The translations under genes and the position numbers were made by a program. Shown one piece after another: positions 17,542-27,600 of a stretch of DNA of 64,000 nucleotides (position 1 is its first letter; each line of letters opens with the position of its first letter). The notes below the pieces were generated by a model. The model saw nothing but the letters and a program-made list of their open reading frames with translations, searched no databases and had not been told where the DNA came from. The stretch is from Ferruginibacter paludis (lineage in GTDB: Bacteria > Bacteroidota > Bacteroidia > Chitinophagales > Chitinophagaceae): the NCBI RefSeq assembly GCF_030409685.1, contig NZ_JAUFQJ010000001.1, positions 1 through 64,000 on the forward strand. Reading direction: 5' to 3'.

Positions 17542-18390
17542 TTAAAACAGCTTTAATTGAGGTTCTTCTTTAACAGGTTTTGGAAACGTAGGATGAAATG
17601 TGCCAATAATAACAAATGGATTCGGATAGTTTTTTACATGGCTTTCATACACAGTTCCCAGAAATAGATGCAGATCTTTTGTCAAGGCAAAATCATCCCA
17701 ATATTTTTTCTTTACATCTTCACAAGCTTTTGTTTCCCGGTCATGACTGTCATACTTCGCTAACATCTTCCAATACAAGGCTCCGATTTCCCAATCTTCA
17801 ATCATTAATTTGGATATGGTACCAGCATCGTCTTTGAATCGGTAAGAAAACTTAAAAGGCAGTTTGTTTACAACATCAAAAGGGTTCTCAGCATTTTGAA
17901 ACAAATGTAGTTGTTGGGCTTTTGCTTTAAGTGCTGCCAGTTTTTCTTTATCCCATTCCCGTTCAACCTGCTCTAAAGTAAAATCAAGAATTTCAGCGGG
18001 TTTGAAAGTGGCTAACGATGTGGCTATTGTTTTGTCTTTCGCTTCCGATATAAGTTGGGTGAGATTTGTATAAACTTTCTTTAAAACAATATCTTTTCTT
18101 TCCTTCCAGTTATTATGCGTTTCTACATGGCCAACTACATTAAATGCATTTTCGATTGACCGGGGTTTATAACTTTCAGGCCTAAAATCAACAGTGTTTT
18201 TTGTCAAATCAATTTCTACCCAATCGTACTTACTGTATCTTTTATCGTACTCTAATTTTCTAAATGGAATGGGAAAAATCCTTATCCAACTTCCGTTTTC
18301 TAAAAAGCCGGCAGTACACACTAATTCATCATATTTTGTAGAGAGTGAAGGGTAAGTTTTTACAGCAATCAGTACTTTGGTAAGGGCCAT
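17542..18390 (-). CDS. Conserved-looking hypothetical protein paired with DUF488 protein
   Basis: A 282-residue soluble protein of no family I can name. It begins KVLIAVKTYPSLSTKYDELVCTAG and continues with WIRIFPIPFRKLEYDKRYSKYDWVEIDL, which looks like a small beta-rich domain reading an input molecule. The C terminus (HLFLGTVYESHVKNYPNPFVIIGTFHP) is also beta-rich. It begins next to the stop of the Panacea-like/DUF488 gene (1-base gap) and so is translationally linked to it. Its 3' end lies 47 bases from the IS right end. Role unknown; the tight pairing suggests the two work together. Confidence 0.7.
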   Translation of the reverse strand: MALTKVLIAVKTYPSLSTKYDELVCTAGFLENGSWIRIFPIPFRKLEYDKRYSKYDWVEIDLTKNTVDFRPESYKPRSIENAFNVVGHVETHNNWKERKDIVLKKVYTNLTQLISEAKDKTIATSLATFKPAEILDFTLEQVEREWDKEKLAALKAKAQQLHLFQNAENPFDVVNKLPFKFSYRFKDDAGTISKLMIEDWEIGALYWKMLAKYDSHDRETKACEDVKKKYWDDFALTKDLHLFLGTVYESHVKNYPNPFVIIGTFHPTFPKPVKEEPQLKLF

Positions 18391-18391
18391 T

Positions 18392-19276
18392 CTAAATATG
18401 CTTTAATTCATAATCCCAAGCTTTAAGTAGTGTTATGGCCTCTGCTAAATGTTTACGATGGCATTGGCAAATATTTGCTTCAAAACAGGTCAATGCAATT
18501 CGTTTCTTTTCCTTCAATAAGCCAAGTATTTTTTCCTGTGTAGCTATGGTTTTTGGAAGTGTTTTCTTTTTGTAACTGGTAAAGAGGTTATCATAATCGC
18601 TTTGCTCTTTTAACTCCTGCCTGTATTCTGATTGTATGCCAACTTCAGCGAAATGAATATATTCAATATTTAACCCCTTGCAATAATTGATTAGCTGGCT
18701 TTTTGAGAATCCAAATTTTTGACTTAGTGGATTATTCCGTACATCAACCAATACTTTTATATCGTTCTTAATTAGCTTGTTTAAATAAGCTTCCAGCGAT
18801 ATTGCTTCATATCCAATAGTATAAAGAGTTGTACTATTTACATTGGGTCGAATTGCATCCACTTTTATCAGTTGTTCCTTTGTCAATAACCTGGTAGCAG
18901 TAGTGCTGTTTATGGCATAGTAAGGAAAGTTTGTGTAAGTATGTTTCATCAATCCATCGCCGTCCATTTTATTGTACAACACATAAGCCTGGTTCACCAA
19001 TCTTTTGTCTTCTTCATCTAACAAAGACAAATAGTTTTTTCGGTCCTTTTTTGAATAGCCGGTTTCGTCCTCAATTAAAAAATCCTTTTTAACCATTGTA
19101 AACAAATCAGCCTTGGCTGAATGAGAATAACAGCCGTATAAGTATGGTATAAAATCATACTCCGGTTCCTTTTGTTTTTGACATACCAGGAACAGTAACT
19201 TTTGAAGATTAATTTTTTCCAATCTGCCACCAAATACCTGTAACAAGGCCAATATAATTTTTCTGCGGTAAAACAT
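18392..19276 (-). CDS. DUF488 protein with Panacea/SocA-like N-terminal domain
   Basis: A 294-residue two-domain protein. Residues 1-120 resemble the Panacea (DUF4065/SocA) antitoxin-type fold: INLQKLLFLVCQKQKEPEYDFIPYLYGCYS, then helices. Residues about 150-290 are DUF488: TLYTIGYEAISLEAYL, KVLVDVRNNPLSQKFGFSK, and a Cys-rich end ALTCFEANICQCHRKHLAEAI typical of the family. The DUF488 role is unknown; Panacea domains neutralise many toxins. Coupled to the 282-residue gene downstream and 41 bases from the 199-residue gene upstream. Domain assignments made by eye: DUF488 good, Panacea moderate. Confidence 0.75.
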   Translation of the reverse strand: MFYRRKIILALLQVFGGRLEKINLQKLLFLVCQKQKEPEYDFIPYLYGCYSHSAKADLFTMVKKDFLIEDETGYSKKDRKNYLSLLDEEDKRLVNQAYVLYNKMDGDGLMKHTYTNFPYYAINSTTATRLLTKEQLIKVDAIRPNVNSTTLYTIGYEAISLEAYLNKLIKNDIKVLVDVRNNPLSQKFGFSKSQLINYCKGLNIEYIHFAEVGIQSEYRQELKEQSDYDNLFTSYKKKTLPKTIATQEKILGLLKEKKRIALTCFEANICQCHRKHLAEAITLLKAWDYELKHI

Positions 19277-19317
19277 AGAACAAAGATACTATCTCTTTTT
19301 TTAAGCTGTTATTAATG

Positions 19318-19917
19318 CTATTTTGAATAAAAGCTCAGCTTTTTACCCAACCAATCATTCACATTTTCTCCTTTTTTTACTTTTATTTCATCATACGATT
19401 GCAAAGGAAACTTGCCGGGGTTTTGTAGTAGCCATTTTTTATATCTACTTATGTTACTTTCAGCTAAACTGACAACATACTCCATACTCATAATTACCAG
19501 TACAAAGAAAAGTTCTCCTTCGTCAGAATATATAAAGTCAAATTCGTGTAGAATTTCGTAGGGTTCAATAGATATTTTCTTATTTAAAAATTGGTCGCCT
19601 TCATTGTAAACCCGCCGCTGATGATATTCCCAGTATGCAGGTTTATCTCCCCTACGTACATAATTCCTTATGTAGTCAAGTTGTGGATGATCTACAATTT
19701 CATTCAGCCATTCCTCAACCGGCCCGACTTTATAGACGAGCGTTTCAAGTGCTGCTTTGCTGAGGAACTTTGACACAAACATATTGTTTTCCTCAGGTTC
19801 GGAATTAAACGGTACAATCATATGTTTTATGGTGCCTGACTGAAGTCCCTTTATGACTTCGGGGTTATCAGCTAAAATAATAGCCGCCATCTTCTTTGCC
19901 GATAGAGACCTCGCCAC
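19318..19917 (-). CDS. Hypothetical protein, 199 residues
   Basis: A soluble protein of unknown family. The first 40 residues (SLSAKKMAAIILADNPEVIKGL...) look helical and basic. A middle segment EEWLNEIVDHPQLDYIRNYVRRGD and a tail with KWLLQNPGKFPLQSYDEIKV follow. It stands at the head of an apparent operon with the Panacea-DUF488 and 282-residue genes (41-base gap). No signal peptide or membrane helix beyond one hydrophobic strand (ELFFVLVIMSMEYVV). Function cannot be given. Confidence 0.62.
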   Translation of the reverse strand: MARSLSAKKMAAIILADNPEVIKGLQSGTIKHMIVPFNSEPEENNMFVSKFLSKAALETLVYKVGPVEEWLNEIVDHPQLDYIRNYVRRGDKPAYWEYHQRRVYNEGDQFLNKKISIEPYEILHEFDFIYSDEGELFFVLVIMSMEYVVSLAESNISRYKKWLLQNPGKFPLQSYDEIKVKKGENVNDWLGKKLSFYSK

Positions 19918-19949
19918 CCATTATACTGGGCTTTTATGACGAAATTTTT

Positions 19950-20471
19950 CTAAGTCAATTTCGAAGCGTCAGCCCAAATAATTCGACAGGTGTTTGAGAT
20001 TGTACCGTCACGATTTTCCTTTTTGAAAGTTTCCAAATTTATTCCTCCAAGTCTTTCGTAAGCGATTCTTGCGTTCGTGTTGGCCTCATATACCGTTAGA
20101 TACATTCTTTTATCCTCCGAATGGTCACAGATATATTTTGCCGAGGTTTTAACTAGCATTTTACCAATACCTGATCTCTGTAGGCTTGATGAAACATGCA
20201 GATTGTCAATCAATGATCCAAATACGGGGTCTTCAGTTAAGTACAAGCAACAGAAACCTACAATAGTATCTTCTGAAGTTGCGACAGTAATATATTGATT
20301 TTCGCTTGGAGATGTGAGTCTTTGATGCCATGTATTGAGGAGGTCATTCGCAACTTCATTGTCCAGGTAATGATCACTTAGAATACCTCGATAATTCTTT
20401 TTCCAGCTGTCCGAATGTAACTTAGCAATTGTGGAGTAGTCTAAAAATTGCGCTTGTCTTAATTTTATCAT
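19950..20471 (-). CDS. GNAT-family N-acetyltransferase
   Basis: A 173-residue acetyl-CoA-dependent acetyltransferase. Motif A is clear: IDNLHVSSSLQRSGIGKMLV, with the Q/R-x-x-G-x-G/A acetyl-CoA loop, followed by YLTVYEANTNARIAYERLGG, the motif B helix. The N terminus (SDSWKKNYRGILSDHYLD) resembles the GNAT subgroup that acts on amino acids or ribosomal proteins. Acceptor substrate unknown. Same strand as the preceding operon with a 32-base gap. Confidence 0.85.
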   Translation of the reverse strand: MIKLRQAQFLDYSTIAKLHSDSWKKNYRGILSDHYLDNEVANDLLNTWHQRLTSPSENQYITVATSEDTIVGFCCLYLTEDPVFGSLIDNLHVSSSLQRSGIGKMLVKTSAKYICDHSEDKRMYLTVYEANTNARIAYERLGGINLETFKKENRDGTISNTCRIIWADASKLT

Positions 20472-20507
20472 ATTATATCTAATAAGATTTTGCTAAATTT
20501 CAGGCCT

Positions 20508-20666
20508 TTATGGCATTTGGAACATTTTCTTCCATCTAAAACCGGTGCTTAGTTTGTAATAATTGTTTATTGTTTGCAATAGTGATTCGTCTAACGGGTC
20601 TGCCATAGTGTGAATTTCAGTAAAACTTGCTTGCTTAGGTCTTAGTCTTACACCAATCCATGTCAT
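20508..20666 (-). CDS. Possible small protein, 52 residues
   Basis: A 53-codon frame from ATG at 20666 to TAA at 20508, with protein-like composition (MTWIGVRLRPKQASFTEIHT... GFRWKKMFQMP). I do not recognise it. It fills most of the gap between the GNAT and creatininase genes, and could be a small gene or a fragment. No clear promoter is seen. Low confidence. Confidence 0.3.
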   Translation of the reverse strand: MTWIGVRLRPKQASFTEIHTMADPLDESLLQTINNYYKLSTGFRWKKMFQMP

Positions 20667-20740
20667 AAATACAATTTTAAATTTTATGAATTATTTCTTG
20701 TTTTTCTTGTGCTGCCGATGTTATTAATTCATATCTCTTT

Positions 20741-21619
20741 TCACTTTCTCACACGATCAAAAAACTCTTTCTGAAGCTTCAATGTTTTATCGTCGCTTTT
20801 AATAGCTTTAACAGCATCAATTAACTGGCTGATTGTATGATCCGCTACTAGTTTACCAAGTGCAGCTGTAGCTTTATCACCTTCACCTGCATAGTGATTT
20901 GGAAAATCGGCATACCACCAGATACCTGTGTACACATTTGGTATGGATAACCGGTCCTGGTTTTTACCGGACTCATTTTTGGCGCTGTCTAATTGCACCA
21001 GTTCTGGGCGGAAATATAATACTTCCGATGTTTCTTTTTCGCCAGCATGCTGGTCGCCTTCAGCATCGGAATGCCGCAGGACAGTTACCTTTTTATTAAA
21101 GGCAGAATCGGAGGATGGCTGAAAAAAATACACGGCGTAATTCCTTTCTTTTTCAAGCCTTGTTTGTATAAAATATTTTATTAGCTCAGGGTTACCGCCG
21201 TGACCGTTTACAATAATGATCTTATTAAATCCGTTCCTTGCAATTTCATCGCAGGTATTTTCCAGAAGGTCCCATACCACTCTTTCGGGCAACGCAAATA
21301 CACCAGGCTGGTGTTTGGCTTCGTTTATCTGCCCGTAAAAATAATCGGGGAATACTACGGCGTATTCTTTTTGGGTAGCACGTAAAGCATACTCACGCAC
21401 ACGGATCAGGTCGCTGCCCACGGGTACATGCGGACCATGTTTTTCTAATATGCCAATTGGGAGAATGCAGGTTTTGCTGCTTTTGGTTAAAGCATTATTC
21501 CAGTCGGCCGCGGTTATTTCATCCCAGCGTGTGGGCAGTTTTTGAGCACTGGCTTGCAAGCAAATAAAAATGACGAAACATAATGAATGTAAAAAAATCG
21601 CAATTCTTTTCATTGGCAA
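20741..21619 (-). CDS. Exported creatininase-family amidohydrolase
   Basis: A 292-residue protein of the creatininase/formamide hydrolase family. An N-terminal signal peptide (FLHSLCFVIFICLQASAQ) predicts export. Metal-site motifs are present: CILPIGILEKHGPHVPVGSD (Glu-x-His and Asp), IIVNGHGGNPEL and DQHAGEKETSEVL (His and Glu). Family members open cyclic amides or act on formamides; exported Bacteroidota versions are poorly characterised. Start taken at 21619; a second Met two codons on (21613) is equally good. Stands alone between the island and the group II scar. Confidence 0.85.
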   Translation of the reverse strand: MPMKRIAIFLHSLCFVIFICLQASAQKLPTRWDEITAADWNNALTKSSKTCILPIGILEKHGPHVPVGSDLIRVREYALRATQKEYAVVFPDYFYGQINEAKHQPGVFALPERVVWDLLENTCDEIARNGFNKIIIVNGHGGNPELIKYFIQTRLEKERNYAVYFFQPSSDSAFNKKVTVLRHSDAEGDQHAGEKETSEVLYFRPELVQLDSAKNESGKNQDRLSIPNVYTGIWWYADFPNHYAGEGDKATAALGKLVADHTISQLIDAVKAIKSDDKTLKLQKEFFDRVRK

Positions 21620-21849
21620 TTGTTTTAAGGAATATAGTGATGTGATAGAGAATTCTGACTAATGTTTTATGATGTTGGAGATAATGATGCATTCGCAAAA
21701 CCAAAATCATCAGTCTTCAATTCAAATTTAGTGAATGATTTTCTAACGCGTTCCACTAGCTTTAGTTTTCTCTTTTAGTTTAGGAACATATATTTCAGTA
21801 GGCGGTTTATCGGGCATATTTTTAACTTTCATATCAAATGTCGTTTAGT

Positions 21850-22280
21850 TCGCAATTCGCTACAGTGTGCTCACGATGCGCTGGCACAATGCCAGCACAA
21901 TTGCATACATCATTCATGGGTGATAGATTTAGACACCAAAGGTTTTTTTAATAATATCAGTCACGAATGGATTATGAAAATACTGAATCATCATGCGCGG
22001 GAAAAATAGGTGCTGCTTTACGCAGAGCCGTGGTTGAAAAGGGTATAAAGCAGGGGGTGGAAGCATTGCAAGGCAAAATGGTACACCTCAGGGAGATGTT
22101 GCCAGTCTATTACTTGCAAATCTGGACCCGCATCATGACTTTGATTTTGGGTCAGTAAGTACTTACCATCCAATCCGTTTGAACGGTCTGCCGATGATAT
22201 TATTGTGTATTGCAACAGTCAGGAAGAAGCCGAACAGTTTATATCTTCTATAAGCACAGCAGGGATTGTTTTAGTAGTAT
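21850..22280 (+). pseudogene. Group II intron reverse transcriptase/maturase remnant
   Basis: Across several frames the sequence reads AHDALAQCQHNCIHHSWVIDLDTKG FFNNISHEW in part, then TPQGD-ASLLLANLD-like residues (22075-22140) and SADDIIVYCNSQEEAEQF (about 22188-22240). These are reverse-transcriptase blocks: the first Asp motif, the PQG block and the (Y/S)ADD catalytic block of group II intron proteins. Stops and shifts are frequent (TAG after NHHAREK, for example), so it is long dead. The 5' and 3' parts of the intron are gone. It abuts the decapitated cytochrome gene. Confidence 0.72.
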
Positions 22281-22301
22281 AAAAAAACAATCTATTTATG
22301 A

Positions 22302-23174
22302 ATTATCAATTTGCAGGGGAACACGCTGTCCCTTGAATTGCTTCAAAAAGTGGCTGCCAACGGAGATAATCCAATGCTATCGGCCCATGCTTTAACTCTG
22401 TTGGAAAAGTACAATACGATTGAAAATGTACAATCAATGGCGGCCTTAGCAAATACTTTACTGAATAAAAATGATTCTGTTATCAATATTTACCTGGCAA
22501 CTTCGCTTGGCCCTTGGGTTAAGGTATCAAGTGGGATTTTTTTGCCTATACTTGCGAAAATCTCTCAAATCTATCGAGGTACTGCTATTTACCAGGAAGC
22601 TGTGACAAGCAGTTTGAACGGAATTGAAGAAAAATTCCAGGCACTTTTAAATAACCCAATCCTTAGCAAGACCACCAATGGACTAATAGACTCAGTATTA
22701 AGTAGTACCATTAAAAATAGGAACGATGGAAAAATGAATTCAATCTTCGTAAATGAGAGAGTTCCAAATGATGCAAGAACAAATGGATTACTTATTTTTA
22801 GTACTACATGCTCTACTTGTCATGGCACCGCTGGTGAAGGTATTGAAAATATAGGACCTCCGCTAAAAGGCTCCCAATATGTGGAAGGCCCCTCAGAAAG
22901 GTTGGCGACTATCATTTTAAACGGCTTAGAAGGGCCTGTACATGTTAACGGCGTGCTTTATAAATTTAATGGTAGCATGCCTAATTTTGGAAATAACTAT
23001 ACAGATAGCCAAATAGAAGATATGATTAAGTATTTACATAATGCCTTTGTGTCAAAACCTACAGATGCCATAAATGCTACTAAAATAAAAGAACTTAGAA
23101 ATAAGAAGCCTGGAACGCTGACAGAAAAAGAATTGTCAGCAATGACTTATAAGATAGAATTAAAAAGAAAATAA
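22302..23174 (+). pseudogene. 5'-truncated HEAT/cytochrome c protein (PVC-type dehydrogenase tail)
   Basis: The frame is open from 22302 with only a TTG at 22311 as start and no leader. The first 120 codons look like alpha-helical HEAT-type repeats (NPMLSAHALTLLEKY...). The end carries a class I cytochrome c domain with heme site CSTCH (TTCSTCHGTAGEGI) and a distal GSMPNFGNNYTDSQI with the axial Met. This is the C-terminal third of a large periplasmic heme dehydrogenase-like protein; the propeller, signal peptide and start are missing. The breakpoint falls next to the group II scar, so the head was probably lost with that event. It may still be read but would lack export. Confidence 0.7.
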
Positions 23175-23657
23175 GAACGGCCGAGGAAATACAAAGGCCA
23201 CTGAGGTGCATTTTCAAATTTATTTTGCTTCAGGTACAGCAATTAGGAATACGCTAGTTTTTAATTGTATGAAAAGCAATTGTTTTTGAATTTTAGATAA
23301 GAGTTGACCAGTATAAGATGAAAACGAGCGGTAAAGGACACCTACGGCGAGCCACCCAAGTTAGTGGCAATTTAAAATGCATACTAACTTGGAAAACCAA
23401 GGGTGTTGTCCCCCTTGGTCATGCAGAATTAAACGTAAAAATGAATCGCGGATCGAGGTCAGAATTGCTTGAATTTCCAAAATCAATACTGGGACCATGC
23501 ATATAATTTATTCAACTCAAGAACAGGTTAATCACATCACAAAATGGAGTAATGGAGAAATTAATCATCCGAAAACTTAGTTTGATTTAGAAGTTACTTC
23601 GTACAAAAAATAAAAAGAAAAACAATCAAAGATTATTAAAATTTGAAAAAGGTTTAT
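23175..23657. other. Intergenic region without identified gene
   Basis: No coding region could be supported. A 62-codon frame at 23318-23506 is open on the + strand but has no family resemblance and a skewed composition. The bases around 23330-23420 (CACCTACGGCGAGCCACCC and onward) are more GC-rich than their surroundings and may be another mobile-element scar. Confidence 0.4.
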
Positions 23658-24329
23658 TTATTGTAAATGACTATTTTGAATTATTTGGGGGATAAGAGTA
23701 GGCAGATGAGCCATATCTGTAAATACAGTTACTCCTTCTGGCAGGTTTGATTTATCTTCCAATGCAGATCTGTACAATAATACTTTCATTCCTGCAGACA
23801 GTGATGCTTGTACACCGGGATTACTGTCTTCAATAACTATGCATTGGTCAGGAGTAAAGTTCATTTCTTTCGCAGCGTGAAGAAAGACATCCGGAAAAGG
23901 TTTTCCTCTTTGTACTTGCAAGGAACTGTATATATGGGTAAAGTATTTTTTCAATCTGGTTACTTCTAAGGAAAGCAGAATTTTTTCAGGTTCACTTCCT
24001 GATGCAACACACTTGGGATAAGAAAGCGTGGCGAGCGCCTCTTTTATATGTGGAATTGGTTGAAGCGTATTTCTAATTTCTTCATTGGTCAAAAGCGAAA
24101 GTGTTTCAACAAAATTATCGGAAACCCTTCTTTTAAAAGTTAATTCCATATGTGCAATACAATCTCGGGTTGAAATGCCATGAAAATGTTTATAAGCATA
24201 GGCTTCATCTACATCAAAGCCTTCTTTCTTTAAACATTGAATAATAGTTCTGTTGGCTAATGGCTCACTGTCTACCAAAACGCCATCGCAATCAAAAATG
24301 AGTAGCGTCTTATTGTTTTTTTTCATCAA
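23658..24329 (-). CDS. HAD-family phosphatase (beta-phosphoglucomutase-like)
   Basis: A 223-residue HAD hydrolase. Motif I is LLIFDCDGVLVDSEPLA (nucleophile Asp and acid/base Asp), motif II CVASGSEPEKI, and motif IV IVIEDSNPGVQASLSAGMKV. The helical cap follows motif I, as in the DOG1/beta-phosphoglucomutase subgroup. Likely substrates are sugar phosphates, in the cytoplasm. It diverges from the SusC-1 gene; the two share the 360-base upstream region. Confidence 0.85.
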   Translation of the reverse strand: MMKKNNKTLLIFDCDGVLVDSEPLANRTIIQCLKKEGFDVDEAYAYKHFHGISTRDCIAHMELTFKRRVSDNFVETLSLLTNEEIRNTLQPIPHIKEALATLSYPKCVASGSEPEKILLSLEVTRLKKYFTHIYSSLQVQRGKPFPDVFLHAAKEMNFTPDQCIVIEDSNPGVQASLSAGMKVLLYRSALEDKSNLPEGVTVFTDMAHLPTLIPQIIQNSHLQ

Positions 24330-24524
24330 ATAGTTTATCTCTTATTGCTTCTATAATAAAAATAAAAGAAAATAAATTTAGCAACCTGGCAAACATTACA
24401 AGTAAGGGTATTATTTATTTAATTCTGCAATTCTTTATATAGTTGTATAAAAAATTACTGATTATAGTTCCAGGTTTTTCTTCATCAATACTACATATTT
24501 ATTTTTAAATAAAATTTTTATTTG

Positions 24525-24558
24525 ATGGGGTAAAAATCTTTTTTCGTGGCTCTTAATA
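24525..24558 (+). promoter_or_regulatory. Putative ECF-sigma promoter before SusC-1
   Basis: Box 1 ATGGGGTAAAAA (24525-24536) and box 2 CTCTTAATA (24550-24558). The same two boxes recur with identical spacing (25 bases start to start) at 36050-36083 before fecR. Both lie ahead of genes whose products depend on FecI/FecR-type control. The leader to the SusC-1 start is about 135 bases. No similar motif was noticed elsewhere in the window. Confidence 0.6.
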
Positions 24559-24692
24559 GAAATACAATAGTAAAGAGAAATTGATCATGCACAATTTTCC
24601 TTCACTTGCTTATGGGATGATCGATGTCCTGTTGGTTATTATAAACGCATTGCCTATTACATAAATTTTAATTACTAACTAACACTTGTCTT

Positions 24693-27600
24693 ATGATGAA
24701 AATTAAGTTAATTGCCTGGGTACTGTTACCGCTTATTTTGTCTGCAACCCAGCATAGCGGATATGCCCAAACTACCTCTTCGGCTGCTCAAACACAGGGA
24801 AATGAAACCATGTCTCTTACCAGTGCTTTAAAAAAGGTAAGTGATGTATTTAACACACAGTTTGTGTATGAAAAATCTTTGTTGGAAGGGAAAACCATGG
24901 TTTATAAAGGAGAGGCTACAAAAGATAAGCCGATAGAAGAAGTATTGAAAAGTATTCTTTACCCTAATGGCTTTATATTTCTATATGTGAAGGAAAATTA
25001 TTACAGCATAGTAGCTCAAAAACAGTTTATTGAAAATGGAAGCTCGCCAGGAGGGGTGGCAACAAATCAGCAGAGTGTTACTACTAAAGCAGTTTATACT
25101 TACACAGCGGCTGTAAAAAATACGGTAAATGATAAAATTATTAAAGGGAAAGTAATAAATAGTACCGGAAATCCTATTGAAAAAGTAAGTGTAAATTTGA
25201 AAGGTTCTAATGCAGGCACTACTACCGATGTTAATGGTGAATATACTATTAATGTACCTGATAATGGAACGTTAGTATTTAGTTATATTGGATATGCTAC
25301 ACAAGAAATTGCAATCAGTGGAAAAAGCATTGTGAATGTAAGACTATCAGAAGAGTTAAAGTTATTAAATGAAGTTGTGGTTGCTACAGGATATTCTAAT
25401 CAACGGAAAAAGGACATTACTGGTTCAGTAGCAGTGGTGGATATGAATGCCTTGAAATCCATTCCAACAGGTTCTGCTGAACAGGCACTTCAAGGACAAG
25501 CTGCCGGGGTAACTGTAATTAGCTCCGGAGCACCTGGTGGTCGTAATGATATTTTTATCCGTGGTGTAACTTCATTTGGAAATTCACAACCTTTAATTAT
25601 TGTGGATGGCGTACAAGGTAGCTTAACGGATCTTAATATAAATGATATAGCGTCTATGCAGGTCTTAAAAGATGCAGGGGCTGCTTCAATATATGGCGTA
25701 CGGGGTTCCAACGGCGTAATTATAATTACCACAAAAAAAGGAAAGTCAGGTCAGCCAACTCTATCCTTAGATTCTTATTATGGTAATCAATCTCCTGCCA
25801 AAGGCAATGTATTTAATTTATTAAATTCTCAGGATTATGCTACACTTTTTAAACAAGTAAATCCCGGGACTATATTATTTGCAAATGGGCTTCCCGATTA
25901 CACATATGCAGGTCCTTCAAACGCAGGTACGGCTATGGAAGGAGACCCTGCAGTCAATCCTGTAAATTATAATTTTGATGCCTCCAACCCGGAAAATGAT
26001 TACCTGATTCAAAGAATAAATAAGTCTGGTACTGATTGGTTTCACGAAATTTTTAAACCAGCACCGATGCAGAGCCATACTATTACAGGTAGTGGTGGAA
26101 CTGATAAATCTAATTACTTGTTTTCTCTTGGTTATTTAGATCAGAAGGGAACATTAATAAATACTTATTTAAAAAGATATTCAGCCCGTGTTAATACTGA
26201 GCTTAAAATAAATAAGAATATTAAGATAGGAGAAAATGTGTATTTATTTTACAAGCAAAACCCGGGCTTCAGTAATCAACAGGAAGGCAATGCCGTTTCT
26301 TTAGCATTTCGAACCCTGCCCATCATTCCTGTTTATGATATAAAAGGAAATTATGGTGGTACCTGGTTAGGGCCTGACTTGGGAACGGTAGAAAATGCAG
26401 TAGCGGTTCAGCAACGCACTGCAAATAACAAAAATAATTCATGGGATGTAATAGGTAATGTATATGCGGAAGTTAGTTTCCTTAAGCACTTTACTGCCCG
26501 TAGCAGTTTTGGCGGTACTGTTGATCACCAGAGCAGCCATAATTTTACTTTTAATGCTTACAATGACAAGCAGGGCCACACCAGTCAGAATAGTTATAAT
26601 GAAAATGCATTTTTTAATAGTAGTTATACCTGGACGAATGCCATAAATTACATTAATACATTTGGTAAACACAGCATTAAATTGTTAGCAGGTTCTGAAG
26701 CTGTAAAAAATTACGGAGAGGCATTAGGAGGCAGTTCCAACGGTTTTTTCTCCACAAATCCTAATTACCTTTTTTTAAATAATGGCACAAGTAATGTTAC
26801 GAATTATAGTAACTCTTATGTCAATTCGCTGTTTTCTGTTTTCAGCCATTTAGATTATTCTTTTAAAGATAAATATTTATTGGGGGCCACAGTACGAAGG
26901 GATGGATCTTCTGTATTTGGCGCTGACAAACGATATGGCATATTCCCTTCCTTTTCGCTGGGATGGAGGGTATCCAATGAAGGCTTCATGAAAAATGTAA
27001 CTTTTATAAATGATTTAAAAGTTAGAGGGAGTTACGGAATCTTAGGTGCACAAGCTAACGTAAGTGCTTCAAATGCCTTTACCTTGTTCAGTTCAGGATT
27101 TGGCACTTCCTATTATGATATAACCGGCTCCGGCTCAACGAGACAAGGATTTTTTCAGTCAAGAAATGGCAACCCTAACACAAAATGGGAGCAGGATGTG
27201 ATTTCAAACGTGGGAATTGATGCCACTATTCTTAATTCCAAAGTAAATATTTCAGTTGAGTGGTATAAAAAATCTGTTAACGGCTTATTGTTTCCCCAAC
27301 CATTGCCTGCAACTACTGGTAATGCTGATCCTCCAACCATAAACGTAGGTGATATTCAAAATAAAGGATGGGATTTCTCTGCGAACTATCATGGTACTAT
27401 AACCAATGATTTTAAATTTAATGTGGGTTTAAACGTTACTACCTATAAGAATCTAGTAGTTAAAATTCCTGATCCCGGCTACTTTGATGTTTCCAGTTCC
27501 CGTATTGGTAATTTGGTTAGAAATCAGGTAGGACATCCGGTAGGCTCTTTCTATGGATATGAAGTGGTAGGCTTATTCCAGGATGCTTCCGATGTGGCTA

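Noticed and set aside
22311..23174. Cytochrome c gene as an intact short gene
   Set aside because: It has only a TTG start, no signal peptide and begins inside a helical repeat region, so it is better seen as a truncated gene.
23318..23506. 62-codon frame in the gap after the cytochrome remnant
   Set aside because: No family resemblance and no promoter or ribosome-binding context; treated as chance.
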